Shown here one piece after another: positions 16,304 to 24,773 of a DNA stretch of 64,000 nt. The position numbers were made by a program, and so were the translations under genes. The DNA lies in assembly GCA_964590195.1 (NCBI GenBank), contig CAZPWJ010000007.1, positions 24,297 through 88,296 of the forward strand. Direction: 5' to 3'. The notes beneath the pieces were generated by a model. The model was not told the DNA's origin, made no database searches, and saw only the letters and a list, made by a program, of their open reading frames with translations. This DNA is from GCA-2731375 sp964590195 (GTDB lineage: Bacteria > Pseudomonadota > Alphaproteobacteria > GCA-2731375). How positions within the stretch are numbered: the first letter of the stretch is position 1; every line of letters starts with the position of its first letter.

Positions 16304-16325
16304 TTATCCACAGGTGCTGTGGATA
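16304..16325. promoter_or_regulatory. Inverted pair of DnaA-box-like sequences
   Basis: The 339-bp gap 16244-16582 contains TTATCCACA directly facing TGTGGATA. Together they form the palindrome TATCCACAG-GTG-CTGTGGATA (16305-16325). TTATCCACA is the consensus DnaA box. Downstream come a GATTCGCGAATC palindrome around 16350 and an AT-rich stretch (about 16366-16450), then the amtB terminator. Only two boxes are seen, so a regulatory DnaA site is more likely than an origin. Confidence 0.4.
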
Positions 16326-16512
16326 TGCTGTTAGCGATTCGCAAGGTGATTCGCGAATCGAGAACATAATATAAACGAATAATAGATAATGTAGCTAGCT
16401 TTCATTGTGTATACAAGGACTTGCGTCGATAACTTATCATTTGATCACAACTGTTGGCGGGCTACGAATCGGCTTTCGCCTTTTGTTCCTGTTGGCCGGT
16501 GGTTTAATGGCA

Positions 16513-16547
16513 AAAGTAAGGGCCCGGAGGTTGCGGCCTCCGAGCCC
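16513..16547 (-). terminator. Rho-independent terminator of glnK-amtB
   Basis: On the minus strand GGGCTCGGAGG pairs with CCTCCGGGCCC around the loop CCGCAA, one G-U pair included. It is followed by TTACTTTTGCC. It lies 36 bp after the amtB stop codon. Confidence 0.7.
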
Positions 16548-16582
16548 ATGGTCCGTGGTCTATATGCTATCGTGGTTTCTGT

Positions 16583-17875
16583 CTAGACGATGCTTTCACC
16601 ATGCAGGCTGGTATCCAGACCCTCGCGTTCCTCGTCTTCCGCGACGCGCAGGCCCATGACCGCACCGACCAGCTTGACCAGAATAAAGGTAACGACGGCG
16701 CTATAGGCGATGGTCACGCCGACGCCGTAAAGCTGCAGGCCGACTTGGCCGGCATTGCCCTCGATCAGGCCCGGCGTGCCGCTGACCGCCTCGGCGGCGA
16801 AGACACCGGTCAGAACTGCGCCGATGATGCCGCCGACGCCATGTACGCCAAAGACGTCCAGGGCATCGTCATAGCCCAGTTTCCGTTTTAGCCACATCAC
16901 GGCGAAGAAGCAGCCCAGGCCCGCCAGCAGACCCAGGATCAAGGCGCCGCCGGGTAGGACAAAGCCCGCCGCCGGGGTAATGGCGACCAGGCCCGCGATG
17001 GCGCCCGAGGCGATGCCCAGGACCGAGGGTTTGCCCCGGGTCAGCCATTCCGCGAACATCCAGGACAGGGCGGCGGCGGCGGCGGCGATTTGGGTGACCG
17101 CCATGGCCATGCCGGCCCTGTTGTCGGCGGCCAATTGCGAGCCGGCGTTGAAGCCGAACCAGCCAACCCACAGCAACGAGGCGCCGATGATCGTCAGTAC
17201 CAGGTTATGGGGGGCTAGATTTTCACGCCCGTACCCGACCCGCTTGCCCAGCACCAGGCACAGCACCAGGGCCGCGACGCCGCTGTTGATGTGAACCACG
17301 GTGCCGCCGGCGAAATCCAAGACCCCGGCACCGCCCAGGAAGCCGCCGCCGCCCCAGACCCAATGACAGACCGGGGCATAGACCACGATCAGCCAGAGGG
17401 CGAGGAAGACCATCAATGACGAGAATTTAATCCGCTCGGCCACCGCGCCCGTGATCAGGGCCGGGGTGATAATGGCGAAGGTCATCTGAAACATCATGAA
17501 AACGGATTCGGGAATTGTGCCGCTCATGGAATCGACGCCGATCCCCATCAGGAACAACTGGCCCAGATCGCCGACAAAGGGACCTTCGCCGGAAAATGCC
17601 AGGCTATAGCCGATCACCATCCAAATGACGGTGGCCATGCAGCAAACCGCGAAACTTTGCATCAAGGTCGCCAGTACGTTCTTTTTGCGCACCATGCCGC
17701 CGTAAAAGAGGGCGACGCCGGGTACGGTCATCAGCAGCACCAACAGCGACGAGGTCAGCATCCAGGCGGTATCGCCGGAATTCAGCTCGTCCGCCGCCAG
17801 GGCTGGTTCCGAAAAACCGAGCAGAGTAGCAGCAACAAGGCCCGCGGCACCCGCGTGCCGGAGTGATTTAGACAT
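16583..17875 (-). CDS. amtB: Ammonium transporter
   Basis: A 430-residue Amt/Rh channel with 11 membrane helices after a cleavable signal peptide (MSKSLRHAGAAGLVAATLLGFSEPALA). It conducts ammonium across the inner membrane. Conserved pore features are FYGGMVRKKNVLATLMQSF, the first pore His in GGTVVHINSGVAALV, and the second in DVFGVHGVGGIIGAVLTG. The start at 17875 is chosen because GGAGA stands 6 nt upstream; an upstream in-frame ATG adds 15 unrelated residues. It follows glnK by 34 bp, the classical pair in which GlnK plugs the AmtB pore when nitrogen is plentiful. Confidence 0.95.
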   Translation of the reverse strand: MSKSLRHAGAAGLVAATLLGFSEPALAADELNSGDTAWMLTSSLLVLLMTVPGVALFYGGMVRKKNVLATLMQSFAVCCMATVIWMVIGYSLAFSGEGPFVGDLGQLFLMGIGVDSMSGTIPESVFMMFQMTFAIITPALITGAVAERIKFSSLMVFLALWLIVVYAPVCHWVWGGGGFLGGAGVLDFAGGTVVHINSGVAALVLCLVLGKRVGYGRENLAPHNLVLTIIGASLLWVGWFGFNAGSQLAADNRAGMAMAVTQIAAAAAALSWMFAEWLTRGKPSVLGIASGAIAGLVAITPAAGFVLPGGALILGLLAGLGCFFAVMWLKRKLGYDDALDVFGVHGVGGIIGAVLTGVFAAEAVSGTPGLIEGNAGQVGLQLYGVGVTIAYSAVVTFILVKLVGAVMGLRVAEDEEREGLDTSLHGESIV

Positions 17876-17909
17876 GAACATTCTCCTGATTGGATCGTTA
17901 TTTACAAAA

Positions 17910-18248
17910 TTAGAGGGCATCGGAGCCGCTCTCGCCGGTGCGGATACGGACCGCCGTGCCCAGATCCCAGACGAACAATTTGCCGTCGCCGATCTGTCCT
18001 GTTTGTGCCGTGGCGGCGATGGTTTCCATCACCCGGTCAACCATCTCGTCCGAAACCGCCAATTCCAGTTTCAGTTTGGGCAGATAGTTCACTTCGTATT
18101 CGGCGCCCCGGTAGATTTCCGTATGGCCCTTTTGCCGTCCAAAGCCCCGGACCTCGGTCACCGTCACGCCCTGAACCCCCAGTTCGGTCAGGGAATCGCG
18201 AACTTCGTCCAATTTGAACGGCTTGATTACCGCCATCACCATCTTCAT
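17910..18248 (-). CDS. glnK: Nitrogen regulatory PII protein (GlnK type)
   Basis: A 112-residue trimeric signal protein that senses ATP/ADP and 2-oxoglutarate. The start MKMVMAVIKPFKLDEVRDSLTELGVQGVTVTEVRGFGRQKGHTEIYRGAEYEVNYLPK is canonical. Tyr51 in the T-loop (GAEYEVN) is the uridylylation site, and GDGKLFVWDLGTAVRIRTGE gives the C-loop signature. As first gene of the glnK-amtB operon behind a sigma-54 promoter, it is probably made under nitrogen limitation through NtrC. Linkage to amtB favours the name glnK over glnB. Confidence 0.95.
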   Translation of the reverse strand: MKMVMAVIKPFKLDEVRDSLTELGVQGVTVTEVRGFGRQKGHTEIYRGAEYEVNYLPKLKLELAVSDEMVDRVMETIAATAQTGQIGDGKLFVWDLGTAVRIRTGESGSDAL

Positions 18249-18314
18249 CGGGTACGCTCCTGTTGAATTTCTAAGCCTAGCGAGGCAATAGCTTGCCTTG
18301 ACACATGACTCCTA

Positions 18315-18331
18315 TCCAAGAACCGTGCCGG
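18315..18331 (-). promoter_or_regulatory. Sigma-54 (-24/-12) promoter of glnK-amtB
   Basis: Read on the minus strand the site is CCGGCACGGTTCTTGGA. It carries GGCACG and TTG with the correct 4-bp spacing, differing from the YTGGCACG-N4-TTGCW consensus at two positions. Transcription would start about 55 bp before the glnK ATG. No convincing NtrC palindrome was found by eye in the 230 bp upstream, which otherwise is AT-rich and holds no gene. Confidence 0.75.
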
Positions 18332-18559
18332 TTTTCGGGCGGGTCTCATAAGGTGTTGAAAATAAAAGGAAAGAAAATTTCTACTGGGTGTGCCGCCATA
18401 TATTCCACCGATCTGACCGCTGCGAAATGGCCAAAAAATAGGCAAAGACGGAAATATGCCAATTAATTAGGCGAAAAATTCTGGGCTCTTGAGAAGGAAA
18501 GTTAAGTTGTCGATTATAAAAATCTTGACCGTAATAGTTGTGTATCGCAAGCTGCGGCG

Positions 18560-19714
18560 ATGGATGAACAGGTAATGGCGGATGGCCAGCTAACGGCGGC
18601 GGCGCGTTTGGATTGGTTGCGCCTGATCCGAAGCGAGAACGTGGGTCCGGTGATTTTTCGCCAGTTGCTGACGCGCTATGGCTCCGCCGGCGCGGCGCTG
18701 GGGGCGTTGCCGGCATTGGCCCGGCGCGGCGGCGGCCGGCGTATCAAAATTTGCACCGTGGCGGCGGCGGAAGATGAACTGGCAGCCGCCGAGGCTGCCG
18801 GGGCCAGGCCCTTGGCCAGTTGCGAGGCCGCCTATCCACCACGCCTCGCCGCCCTGGCCGACCCGCCGCCCTTAATTTATGTACTGGGCGATGTGGCGCG
18901 GCTGGCCGCGCCGGCAGTGGCCGTCGTTGGCGCCCGCAATGCCTCGGCCTCGGCTATCCGTTATACCCAGCGCCTGGCGCGCGATCTGGCTGGCGGTGGT
19001 CTGCTGGTTGCCTCCGGCCTGGCACGGGGCATAGATACCGCGGCCCATGCCGGGGCACTGGAGGCAAGCTCGAATGGAGGTACCGTGGCGGTGTTGGCGG
19101 GTGGCGTTGATGTGGTCTATCCGGCTGAAAACCAGGCATTGTATGAGGATATTATCGCCCAGGGCGCGGTCATATCGGAAATGCCGCCGGGCACCCGGCC
19201 CCAGGCCCGGCATTTTCCCCGGCGCAACCGCCTAGTCTCCGGCCTTGCCCTGGGCGTGGCGGTGATTGAGGCGGCGGAGCGTTCGGGCTCATTGATCACG
19301 GCACGCCTTGCCCTTGAACAGGGGCGGGAGGTTTTCGCCGTGCCCGGTTCGCCCATGGATCCGCGCTGCCGTGGCTCCAACCAGTTGATCCGCCAGGGTG
19401 CCACGCTGATCCAGGATGCCGATGAGGTGCTTGAAGCTATTGGCCCGATGATTCAGCAACCGGCACTATGGGAAGGCCCGTCGGAGGATGGGCGCGGCTA
19501 TGTCGCGCCAGACACGGCACAACCCGATTCCCATGCCAATGACGATATAAGCCGGCAACGTTTGACCGCCCTTTTAGGGTCTGCGCCGGTGGCTGTGGAT
19601 GATCTAATCCGCCTCTCCGAGTTGACACCGGCACTTGTCATCACCATTTTGCTTGAACTTGAGCTAGCAGGTCGTTTAGACCGTCATGCCGGTAATCGAG
19701 TATCGATATCTTAA
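18560..19714 (+). CDS. dprA: DNA processing protein DprA
   Basis: A 384-residue DprA/Smf protein that binds incoming single-stranded DNA and loads RecA during transformation. An N-terminal SAM-like helical region (ARLDWLRLIRSENVGPVIFRQLLTRYG) precedes the Rossmann-like core: VAVVGARNASASA, VASGLARGIDTAAHAGAL, GGVDVVYPAENQALYEDI, FPRRNRLVSGLALGVAVIEAAERSGSLITARLALEQGREVFAVPG. The C-terminus (ISRQRLTALLGSAPVAVDDLIRLSELTPALVITILLELELAGRLDRHAG) is the winged-helix DML1 domain. It stands directly before topA, as in many alphaproteobacteria. Confidence 0.93.
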   Translation: MDEQVMADGQLTAAARLDWLRLIRSENVGPVIFRQLLTRYGSAGAALGALPALARRGGGRRIKICTVAAAEDELAAAEAAGARPLASCEAAYPPRLAALADPPPLIYVLGDVARLAAPAVAVVGARNASASAIRYTQRLARDLAGGGLLVASGLARGIDTAAHAGALEASSNGGTVAVLAGGVDVVYPAENQALYEDIIAQGAVISEMPPGTRPQARHFPRRNRLVSGLALGVAVIEAAERSGSLITARLALEQGREVFAVPGSPMDPRCRGSNQLIRQGATLIQDADEVLEAIGPMIQQPALWEGPSEDGRGYVAPDTAQPDSHANDDISRQRLTALLGSAPVAVDDLIRLSELTPALVITILLELELAGRLDRHAGNRVSIS

Positions 19715-19800
19715 CCATCTGCGGTCTGTATAGGTCGGATATCGTTGCAATTATTGTCGCGTAGCCTATCCGAGTGTCAGCAAAGGTGAGTCTTCCCATC

Positions 19801-22479
19801 ATGGACGTAGTGGTCGTCGAATCCCCGGCCAAGGCCAAAACTATCAATAAATATCTGGGCGATGATTACATCGTGCTGGCTTCGTACGGTCATGTGCGCG
19901 ATCTGCCGTCCAAGGATGGCTCAGTCGTGCCTGACGAAGATTTCGCCATGACTTACGTCACCGATGACAAATCGGCCAAGCATGTGAAAGCCATCGCCGA
20001 TGCCATGCGCGGCAGCGACAAGCTGTACCTGGCGACTGACCCGGACCGCGAAGGCGAGGCGATTTCCTGGCATGTGATGAAAGCCCTGGCCGACGATTAC
20101 GGTATGACGGATATCCCTGCCAAGCGCGTGGTTTTCAACGAAATCACAAAAAAGGCAGTGACTGACGGCATCAACAATCCACGCGACCTGGACATGGATC
20201 TGATCAATGCCCAGCAGGCGCGTCGGGCCCTGGACTATCTGGTTGGCTTTACGCTGTCGCCGGTGCTGTGGCGCAAATTGCCCGGCGCCAAGTCGGCTGG
20301 ACGGGTGCAATCGGTGGCGCTGCGCCTGATTTGCGAACGCGAAATTGAAATTGAGGCGTTCAAGCCGCGGGAATACTGGTCGGTCGAGGTTGATTTCAAA
20401 ACCGCCGCCGATGCCCTGTTGATTGGCCGCCTGACCCACCTGAACGGCGTCAAGCTGGACCGTTTCTCCATTGCCGATGGCGAGGCGGCGGAGGCGGCCA
20501 AACGCACCCTGGAGGCAGGCCAATTCTCCATCGCCAAGGTCGAGACCAAGCCGACCAAGCGTAATCCCGCACCGCCCTTTACAACGTCGACCTTGCAGCA
20601 GGAAGCCTCGCGCAAGCTGGGCTTTGGCGCCAAGCGCACCATGCAGATTGCCCAGCGCCTGTATGAGGGTTTCGATATCGGTGGTGAAACCGTTGGACTG
20701 ATCACCTATATGCGGACCGACGGCGTGCAGATGGCGAACGAGGCCATATCAGCCTCCCGCGATGTGATCGGCCAGGAATTCGGCGCCGACTATGTGCCGG
20801 CGCAGGCCCGGGTCTACCGCAGCAAGGCGAAAAACGCCCAGGAAGCCCATGAAGCCATCCGGCCGACGGATTTCTCCCGCCTGCCACGGGATATGTCGGT
20901 CTATCTCGACAATGAACAACAGCGCCTGTACGACCTGATCTGGAAGCGGGGCATGGCCTCGCAGATGGAATCGGCCCGTCTGTCGCGCACCACGGTCGAG
21001 ATCGCCGCCCATGACGGCTCCTCCAATCTGCGCACCACGGGTACGGTGGTGGATTTCCCCGGCTTTCTGAAGCTCTATGAAGAAGGCCAGGACGAGAAGA
21101 AAGCCGGTGATGACGAAGACCGCCGTTTGCCGAAGGTCGCCGAGGGCGAGGCGCTGAGCAATGAAAAGGTCCGGCCCGAACAGCATTTCACCGAGCCGCC
21201 ACCCCGCTATTCCGAAGCCACCCTGGTGAAGAAGCTCGAAGAGCTCGGCATTGGCCGCCCCTCCACCTATGCCTCCATCCTGACCGTGCTGCAGGACCGC
21301 AATTATGTGGTGCTGGACCGCAAGCGCTTCATGCCCGAGGACAGCGGACGGTTGGTGACGGCGTTTCTGGAAAGCTATTTCCACCGCTATGTGGAATACG
21401 ATTTTACCGCGGATCTGGAAGGCCGTCTGGATTCCGTTTCCGCCGGCGATGTGGATTGGAAGGTGGTGCTGCGCGATTTCTGGCGCGATTTTTCCAATGC
21501 CGTCGAAGGCACCTCGGAATTGCGCGTGCGCGAGGTTCTGGACAAGGTCAACGATATGTTGGCGCCGCATCTATATCCCGACGGCGGCGCGGACAGGATC
21601 TGTCCGGCCTGCAAGAAGGGCTCGTTGAACCTGCGCGGCGGGCGCAATGGCTTTTTCCTGGGCTGTGACGCCTATCCTGAATGCCATTACACCCGCGCCA
21701 TGAAGCAGGCCGAAGAAGGCGATGCGGACGAAATGTTTGCCGCCGGTCCCATTGCCCTGGGCGATGATCCCGAGAGCGGCATGCCTCTGACACTGCGCAA
21801 AGGGCCGTATGGGCTGTATATTCAGCTGGGCGAGGCGGTCGAAGGGGATAAGAAGAAGAAAAAGCCGAAACGCGCCGGCATGCCTGCCGATGTTACAATT
21901 GAACAACTGGATCTTGATCTAGCCCGAAAAATTATCCAATTACCCCGGCTTGTGGGCGAGCACCCCGAGACGGGTAAATCGATCTTTGCCGGCATTGGCC
22001 GCTTTGGCCCCTATGTGATGAGCGAGGCCCGTTATCACAAATTGGAAAGTACGGCGGATGCGTTGAGTATCGGCCTGAACCATGCGGTGGCGGTTATCGC
22101 CGATGGCATGGCCAAGGGTGGTGGCCGGCGCGGCGCCAATACCATCCGCACCATCGGCGATCATCCCGACGGCGGCGAGATCAAAATTCTTGATGGCCGC
22201 TTTGGCGCCTATGTCAAATACAAGAAGCTGAACGCCACCCTGCCCAAGACCGCCGATCCGATGGAAATGTCCATGCAGGACGCCTTGGATCTGTTGCAGG
22301 CCAAGGCCGAGAAAGCCGGGCAGAAACCCGCCAAGGCGAAAGCCAAACCAAAGGCCAAGGCCAAGGCTAAACCGAAAGCCAAGGCCAAGCCGAAGGCGAA
22401 AGCCAAGTCAAAGGCCAAGCCAAAAGCTAAGAAGGCGGCGCCGACAGCCAGCGAAGCGGTGGCCGGGTCCTCGGATTGA
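19801..22479 (+). CDS. topA: DNA topoisomerase I
   Basis: An 892-residue type IA topoisomerase that relaxes negative supercoils. The toprim domain starts MDVVVVESPAKAKTINKYLG and includes LATDPDREGEAISWH. The catalytic Tyr is about residue 303 in GLITYMRTDGV. A C4 zinc-ribbon near residue 601 (CPACKKGSLNLRGGRNGFFLGC, then YPEC) is followed by further topo-C repeats. The last roughly 60 residues are a Lys/Ala/Pro-rich tail. The start at 19801 matches the family N-terminus; an in-frame GTG 27 nt upstream is possible. The stop overlaps the rnr start. Confidence 0.95.
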   Translation: MDVVVVESPAKAKTINKYLGDDYIVLASYGHVRDLPSKDGSVVPDEDFAMTYVTDDKSAKHVKAIADAMRGSDKLYLATDPDREGEAISWHVMKALADDYGMTDIPAKRVVFNEITKKAVTDGINNPRDLDMDLINAQQARRALDYLVGFTLSPVLWRKLPGAKSAGRVQSVALRLICEREIEIEAFKPREYWSVEVDFKTAADALLIGRLTHLNGVKLDRFSIADGEAAEAAKRTLEAGQFSIAKVETKPTKRNPAPPFTTSTLQQEASRKLGFGAKRTMQIAQRLYEGFDIGGETVGLITYMRTDGVQMANEAISASRDVIGQEFGADYVPAQARVYRSKAKNAQEAHEAIRPTDFSRLPRDMSVYLDNEQQRLYDLIWKRGMASQMESARLSRTTVEIAAHDGSSNLRTTGTVVDFPGFLKLYEEGQDEKKAGDDEDRRLPKVAEGEALSNEKVRPEQHFTEPPPRYSEATLVKKLEELGIGRPSTYASILTVLQDRNYVVLDRKRFMPEDSGRLVTAFLESYFHRYVEYDFTADLEGRLDSVSAGDVDWKVVLRDFWRDFSNAVEGTSELRVREVLDKVNDMLAPHLYPDGGADRICPACKKGSLNLRGGRNGFFLGCDAYPECHYTRAMKQAEEGDADEMFAAGPIALGDDPESGMPLTLRKGPYGLYIQLGEAVEGDKKKKKPKRAGMPADVTIEQLDLDLARKIIQLPRLVGEHPETGKSIFAGIGRFGPYVMSEARYHKLESTADALSIGLNHAVAVIADGMAKGGGRRGANTIRTIGDHPDGGEIKILDGRFGAYVKYKKLNATLPKTADPMEMSMQDALDLLQAKAEKAGQKPAKAKAKPKAKAKAKPKAKAKPKAKAKSKAKPKAKKAAPTASEAVAGSSD
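22327..22437 (+). repeat. Lys-Ala/Lys-Pro coding repeat in the topA tail
   Basis: Imperfect hexamer/dodecamer repeats of the type AAGGCCAAGGCC and AAACCGAAAGCC encode alternating KAKPKAKA units at the TopA C-terminus. Basic Lys/Ala tails of this kind are known in other high-GC TopA proteins and in H1-like proteins, where they bind DNA. Copy number is likely to vary between strains. Confidence 0.7.
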
Positions 22480-24773
22480 GTGCCCCGCGCGGCCTGCCAG
22501 ACAAGGCGGCGATCAAGAAATTCATCACCGATGCGCCCGGTCCCGTGGGCCGGCGCGAGATCGCGCGCGCCTTTGGTATCAAGGGCGCGGAGCGTACCGA
22601 ACTGCGCACCATCCTCAAGGAATTGGCCGAGGAGGGCGTGATCGGCAGAGGTAAAGGTAAGCGCTATAATGAAGCTGGCGCGCTGCCGCCCGTGGCGGTG
22701 CTGCGGATATCCGGTGTCGATGACAATGCCATGCTGCTGGCCGAGCCCATGCGCAAGGCGGACGACAACACTGATGCCGATGACGTCCCGAAACCGCGCA
22801 TCCGGGTCAATTCGGACAAGCGGGAAGCCGCCAGCCTGGGCATTGGCGACCGGATTCTGGCCCGTTTGAACCGCAAGGGCGGGGGTTATGAAGCCAATAT
22901 TATCCGGGTTCTGCCCAAGGGTCCTGATCGGGTCATCGGGGTCTATTCGGAGGTGCCCGGCCAAGGCGCGCGGATCAGGCCGACGGACCGGCGGCAGAAA
23001 TCGGACTATGCGGTGGAAAAAGGCCAGAACGGCGGCGCGAAGCGGGGCGATCTGGTGCTTGCCGACGTCTTGATCGGCCGCCGCCATGGCCTGCGCGAAG
23101 CCAGGGTGGTTGAAGTTCTGGGCGATATGGATGACCGCCGGGCGATCTCGCTGATCGCTATTCATTCCAACGATATCCCAGATGTTTTTCCCGCCGAGGC
23201 GGTGGCCCAGGCCGAGGCGGCACAGCCCGTGGTCATGAGCGCCGCGGCCAAGCGGGAGGACCTGCGCCATCTGCCCTTGATCACCGTCGATGGGGCCGAT
23301 GCCCGCGATTTTGATGACGCCATCTGGGCCGCCCCCGATGACGACCTTAAAAACAAAGGCGGCTGGCAGATTATCGTCGCCATTGCCGATGTCTCCCACT
23401 ACGTCACCTTCAACAGCGCCCTGGACCGGGAAGCTCGGCGGCGCGGCAATTCGGTCTATTTCCCAGATCGCGTCGTGCCCATGCTGCCCGAGGCGCTATC
23501 GAACGATCTCTGTTCCCTGCGCCCTGACGAGGACCGGCCCGTGCTGGCGGTGACCATGCGCCTGGATGCCAAGGGCCGGCGCCTGGAACATCAGTTCCAT
23601 CGCGCCATGATCCGCTCGGCGGCGCGGGTGATCTACGAGGATTTGCAGGCCGCCCATGACGGCGAGCCGAACGAGCAGACCGGACCCATTCTGGAAACAG
23701 TGATTGAACCGTTGTACGGCGCCTGGGGTGCCCTGATGAAGGCGCGGGAAAGCCGCCAGCCTCTGGACCTGGATTTGCCCGAGATGAAGATCTCTCTGGG
23801 TGAGGATGGCCATGTGGACGACGTGCGCCAGCGCGAGCGCCTGGATGCCCATCGGGTGATCGAGGAATTCATGATCGAGGCCAACGTGGCGGCTGCGGAA
23901 ACCCTGGAGGCGCAGAAAATGCCCTGTGTCTACCGGGTGCATGACCAGCCCGACCGGGAAAAGCTGCTGGGCCTGAAGGATTTTCTTTCCAGCCTTGGTC
24001 TTTCGTTCGCCATGGGCGAACGCCTGCGCCCGGAACTGTTCAACCGTATCCTGGCCAAGGCCAAGGGTTCCGATCATTGGGAGGCGGTCAACCAATCGAT
24101 CCTGCGCTCCCAATCGCAAGCCCGTTATGACCCCGACAACATCGGTCATTTTGGCCTGTCACGGGCCCGCTACGCCCATTTTACCTCGCCTATCAGGCGC
24201 TATTCGGATCTGTTGGTGCACCGTGCCCTGATCCGTGGCGGCAGCTTCGGCAAGGATGGCCTGCATGATGAGGAGGCGGCGCGTCTGGCTGAGACGGCGG
24301 AGCATATCTCCAACACCGAACGCCGCGCCATGGTCGCCGAGCGGGACGCCAACGACCGCTATATGGCGGCCTTCATGGCGGAGCGGACCGGCGCCGAATT
24401 CATCGCCCGCATCAATGGCGTGACCCGCGCCGGGCTGTTTTTGACCCTGGTTGATACCGGCGCGGACGGTCTGCTGCCCATGCGTCATCTGCATGACGAT
24501 TATTACGAGGTCGATGAGGCGCAAAAGGCGCTGATCGGTGAACGATCAGGGGCCCGTTATCGTTTGGGCGACAGTATCACGGTGCGGTTGGTGGAGGTAA
24601 ACACCCTGACCGGCGGCTTGATCTTTGAACTGCCCGCGATGAGCGCCGAAACGACGGAAGGCGCCTATGGTCATCCGCGCATCGGCAAACCGCGCAAGGA
24701 GCGCGCCAAGCGCGGCAGCGACCGCAAACACGGCAAGCACAGCAAACGGAAAGGCCGCCGACGGTCTAAGTGA
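22476..24773 (+). CDS. rnr: Ribonuclease R
   Basis: A 765-residue 3'-5' exoribonuclease of the RNase II/R family, able to degrade structured RNA. An N-terminal winged helix (AAIKKFITDAPGPVGRREIARAFGIKGAERTELRTILKEL) is followed by cold-shock domains, then the RNB catalytic domain with DGADARDFDDAIWA (metal-binding Asp cluster) and FTSPIRRYSDLLVHR. An S1 domain and a Lys/Arg-rich tail complete it. The proposed start is TTG at 22476, whose last two bases are part of the topA TGA stop, so expression is probably coupled to topA. The 3' end overlaps the convergent Hpt gene by 8 bp. Confidence 0.93.
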   Translation: MSAPRGLPDKAAIKKFITDAPGPVGRREIARAFGIKGAERTELRTILKELAEEGVIGRGKGKRYNEAGALPPVAVLRISGVDDNAMLLAEPMRKADDNTDADDVPKPRIRVNSDKREAASLGIGDRILARLNRKGGGYEANIIRVLPKGPDRVIGVYSEVPGQGARIRPTDRRQKSDYAVEKGQNGGAKRGDLVLADVLIGRRHGLREARVVEVLGDMDDRRAISLIAIHSNDIPDVFPAEAVAQAEAAQPVVMSAAAKREDLRHLPLITVDGADARDFDDAIWAAPDDDLKNKGGWQIIVAIADVSHYVTFNSALDREARRRGNSVYFPDRVVPMLPEALSNDLCSLRPDEDRPVLAVTMRLDAKGRRLEHQFHRAMIRSAARVIYEDLQAAHDGEPNEQTGPILETVIEPLYGAWGALMKARESRQPLDLDLPEMKISLGEDGHVDDVRQRERLDAHRVIEEFMIEANVAAAETLEAQKMPCVYRVHDQPDREKLLGLKDFLSSLGLSFAMGERLRPELFNRILAKAKGSDHWEAVNQSILRSQSQARYDPDNIGHFGLSRARYAHFTSPIRRYSDLLVHRALIRGGSFGKDGLHDEEAARLAETAEHISNTERRAMVAERDANDRYMAAFMAERTGAEFIARINGVTRAGLFLTLVDTGADGLLPMRHLHDDYYEVDEAQKALIGERSGARYRLGDSITVRLVEVNTLTGGLIFELPAMSAETTEGAYGHPRIGKPRKERAKRGSDRKHGKHSKRKGRRRSK

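Noticed and set aside
16304..16450. Chromosomal replication origin
   Set aside because: Only two DnaA boxes and no cluster, no neighbouring origin-associated genes such as dnaA, hemE, gidA or parAB.
19715..19800. Riboswitch or leader upstream of topA
   Set aside because: The 86-bp gap is AT-rich with GATATC-like short repeats but shows no stable fold or known aptamer core.
22209..23399. 396-codon open frame on the minus strand opposite the topA tail and the rnr front
   Set aside because: It spans two confident genes and its low-complexity AFGLALAFGL run is simply the antisense of the Lys-Ala repeat of topA.
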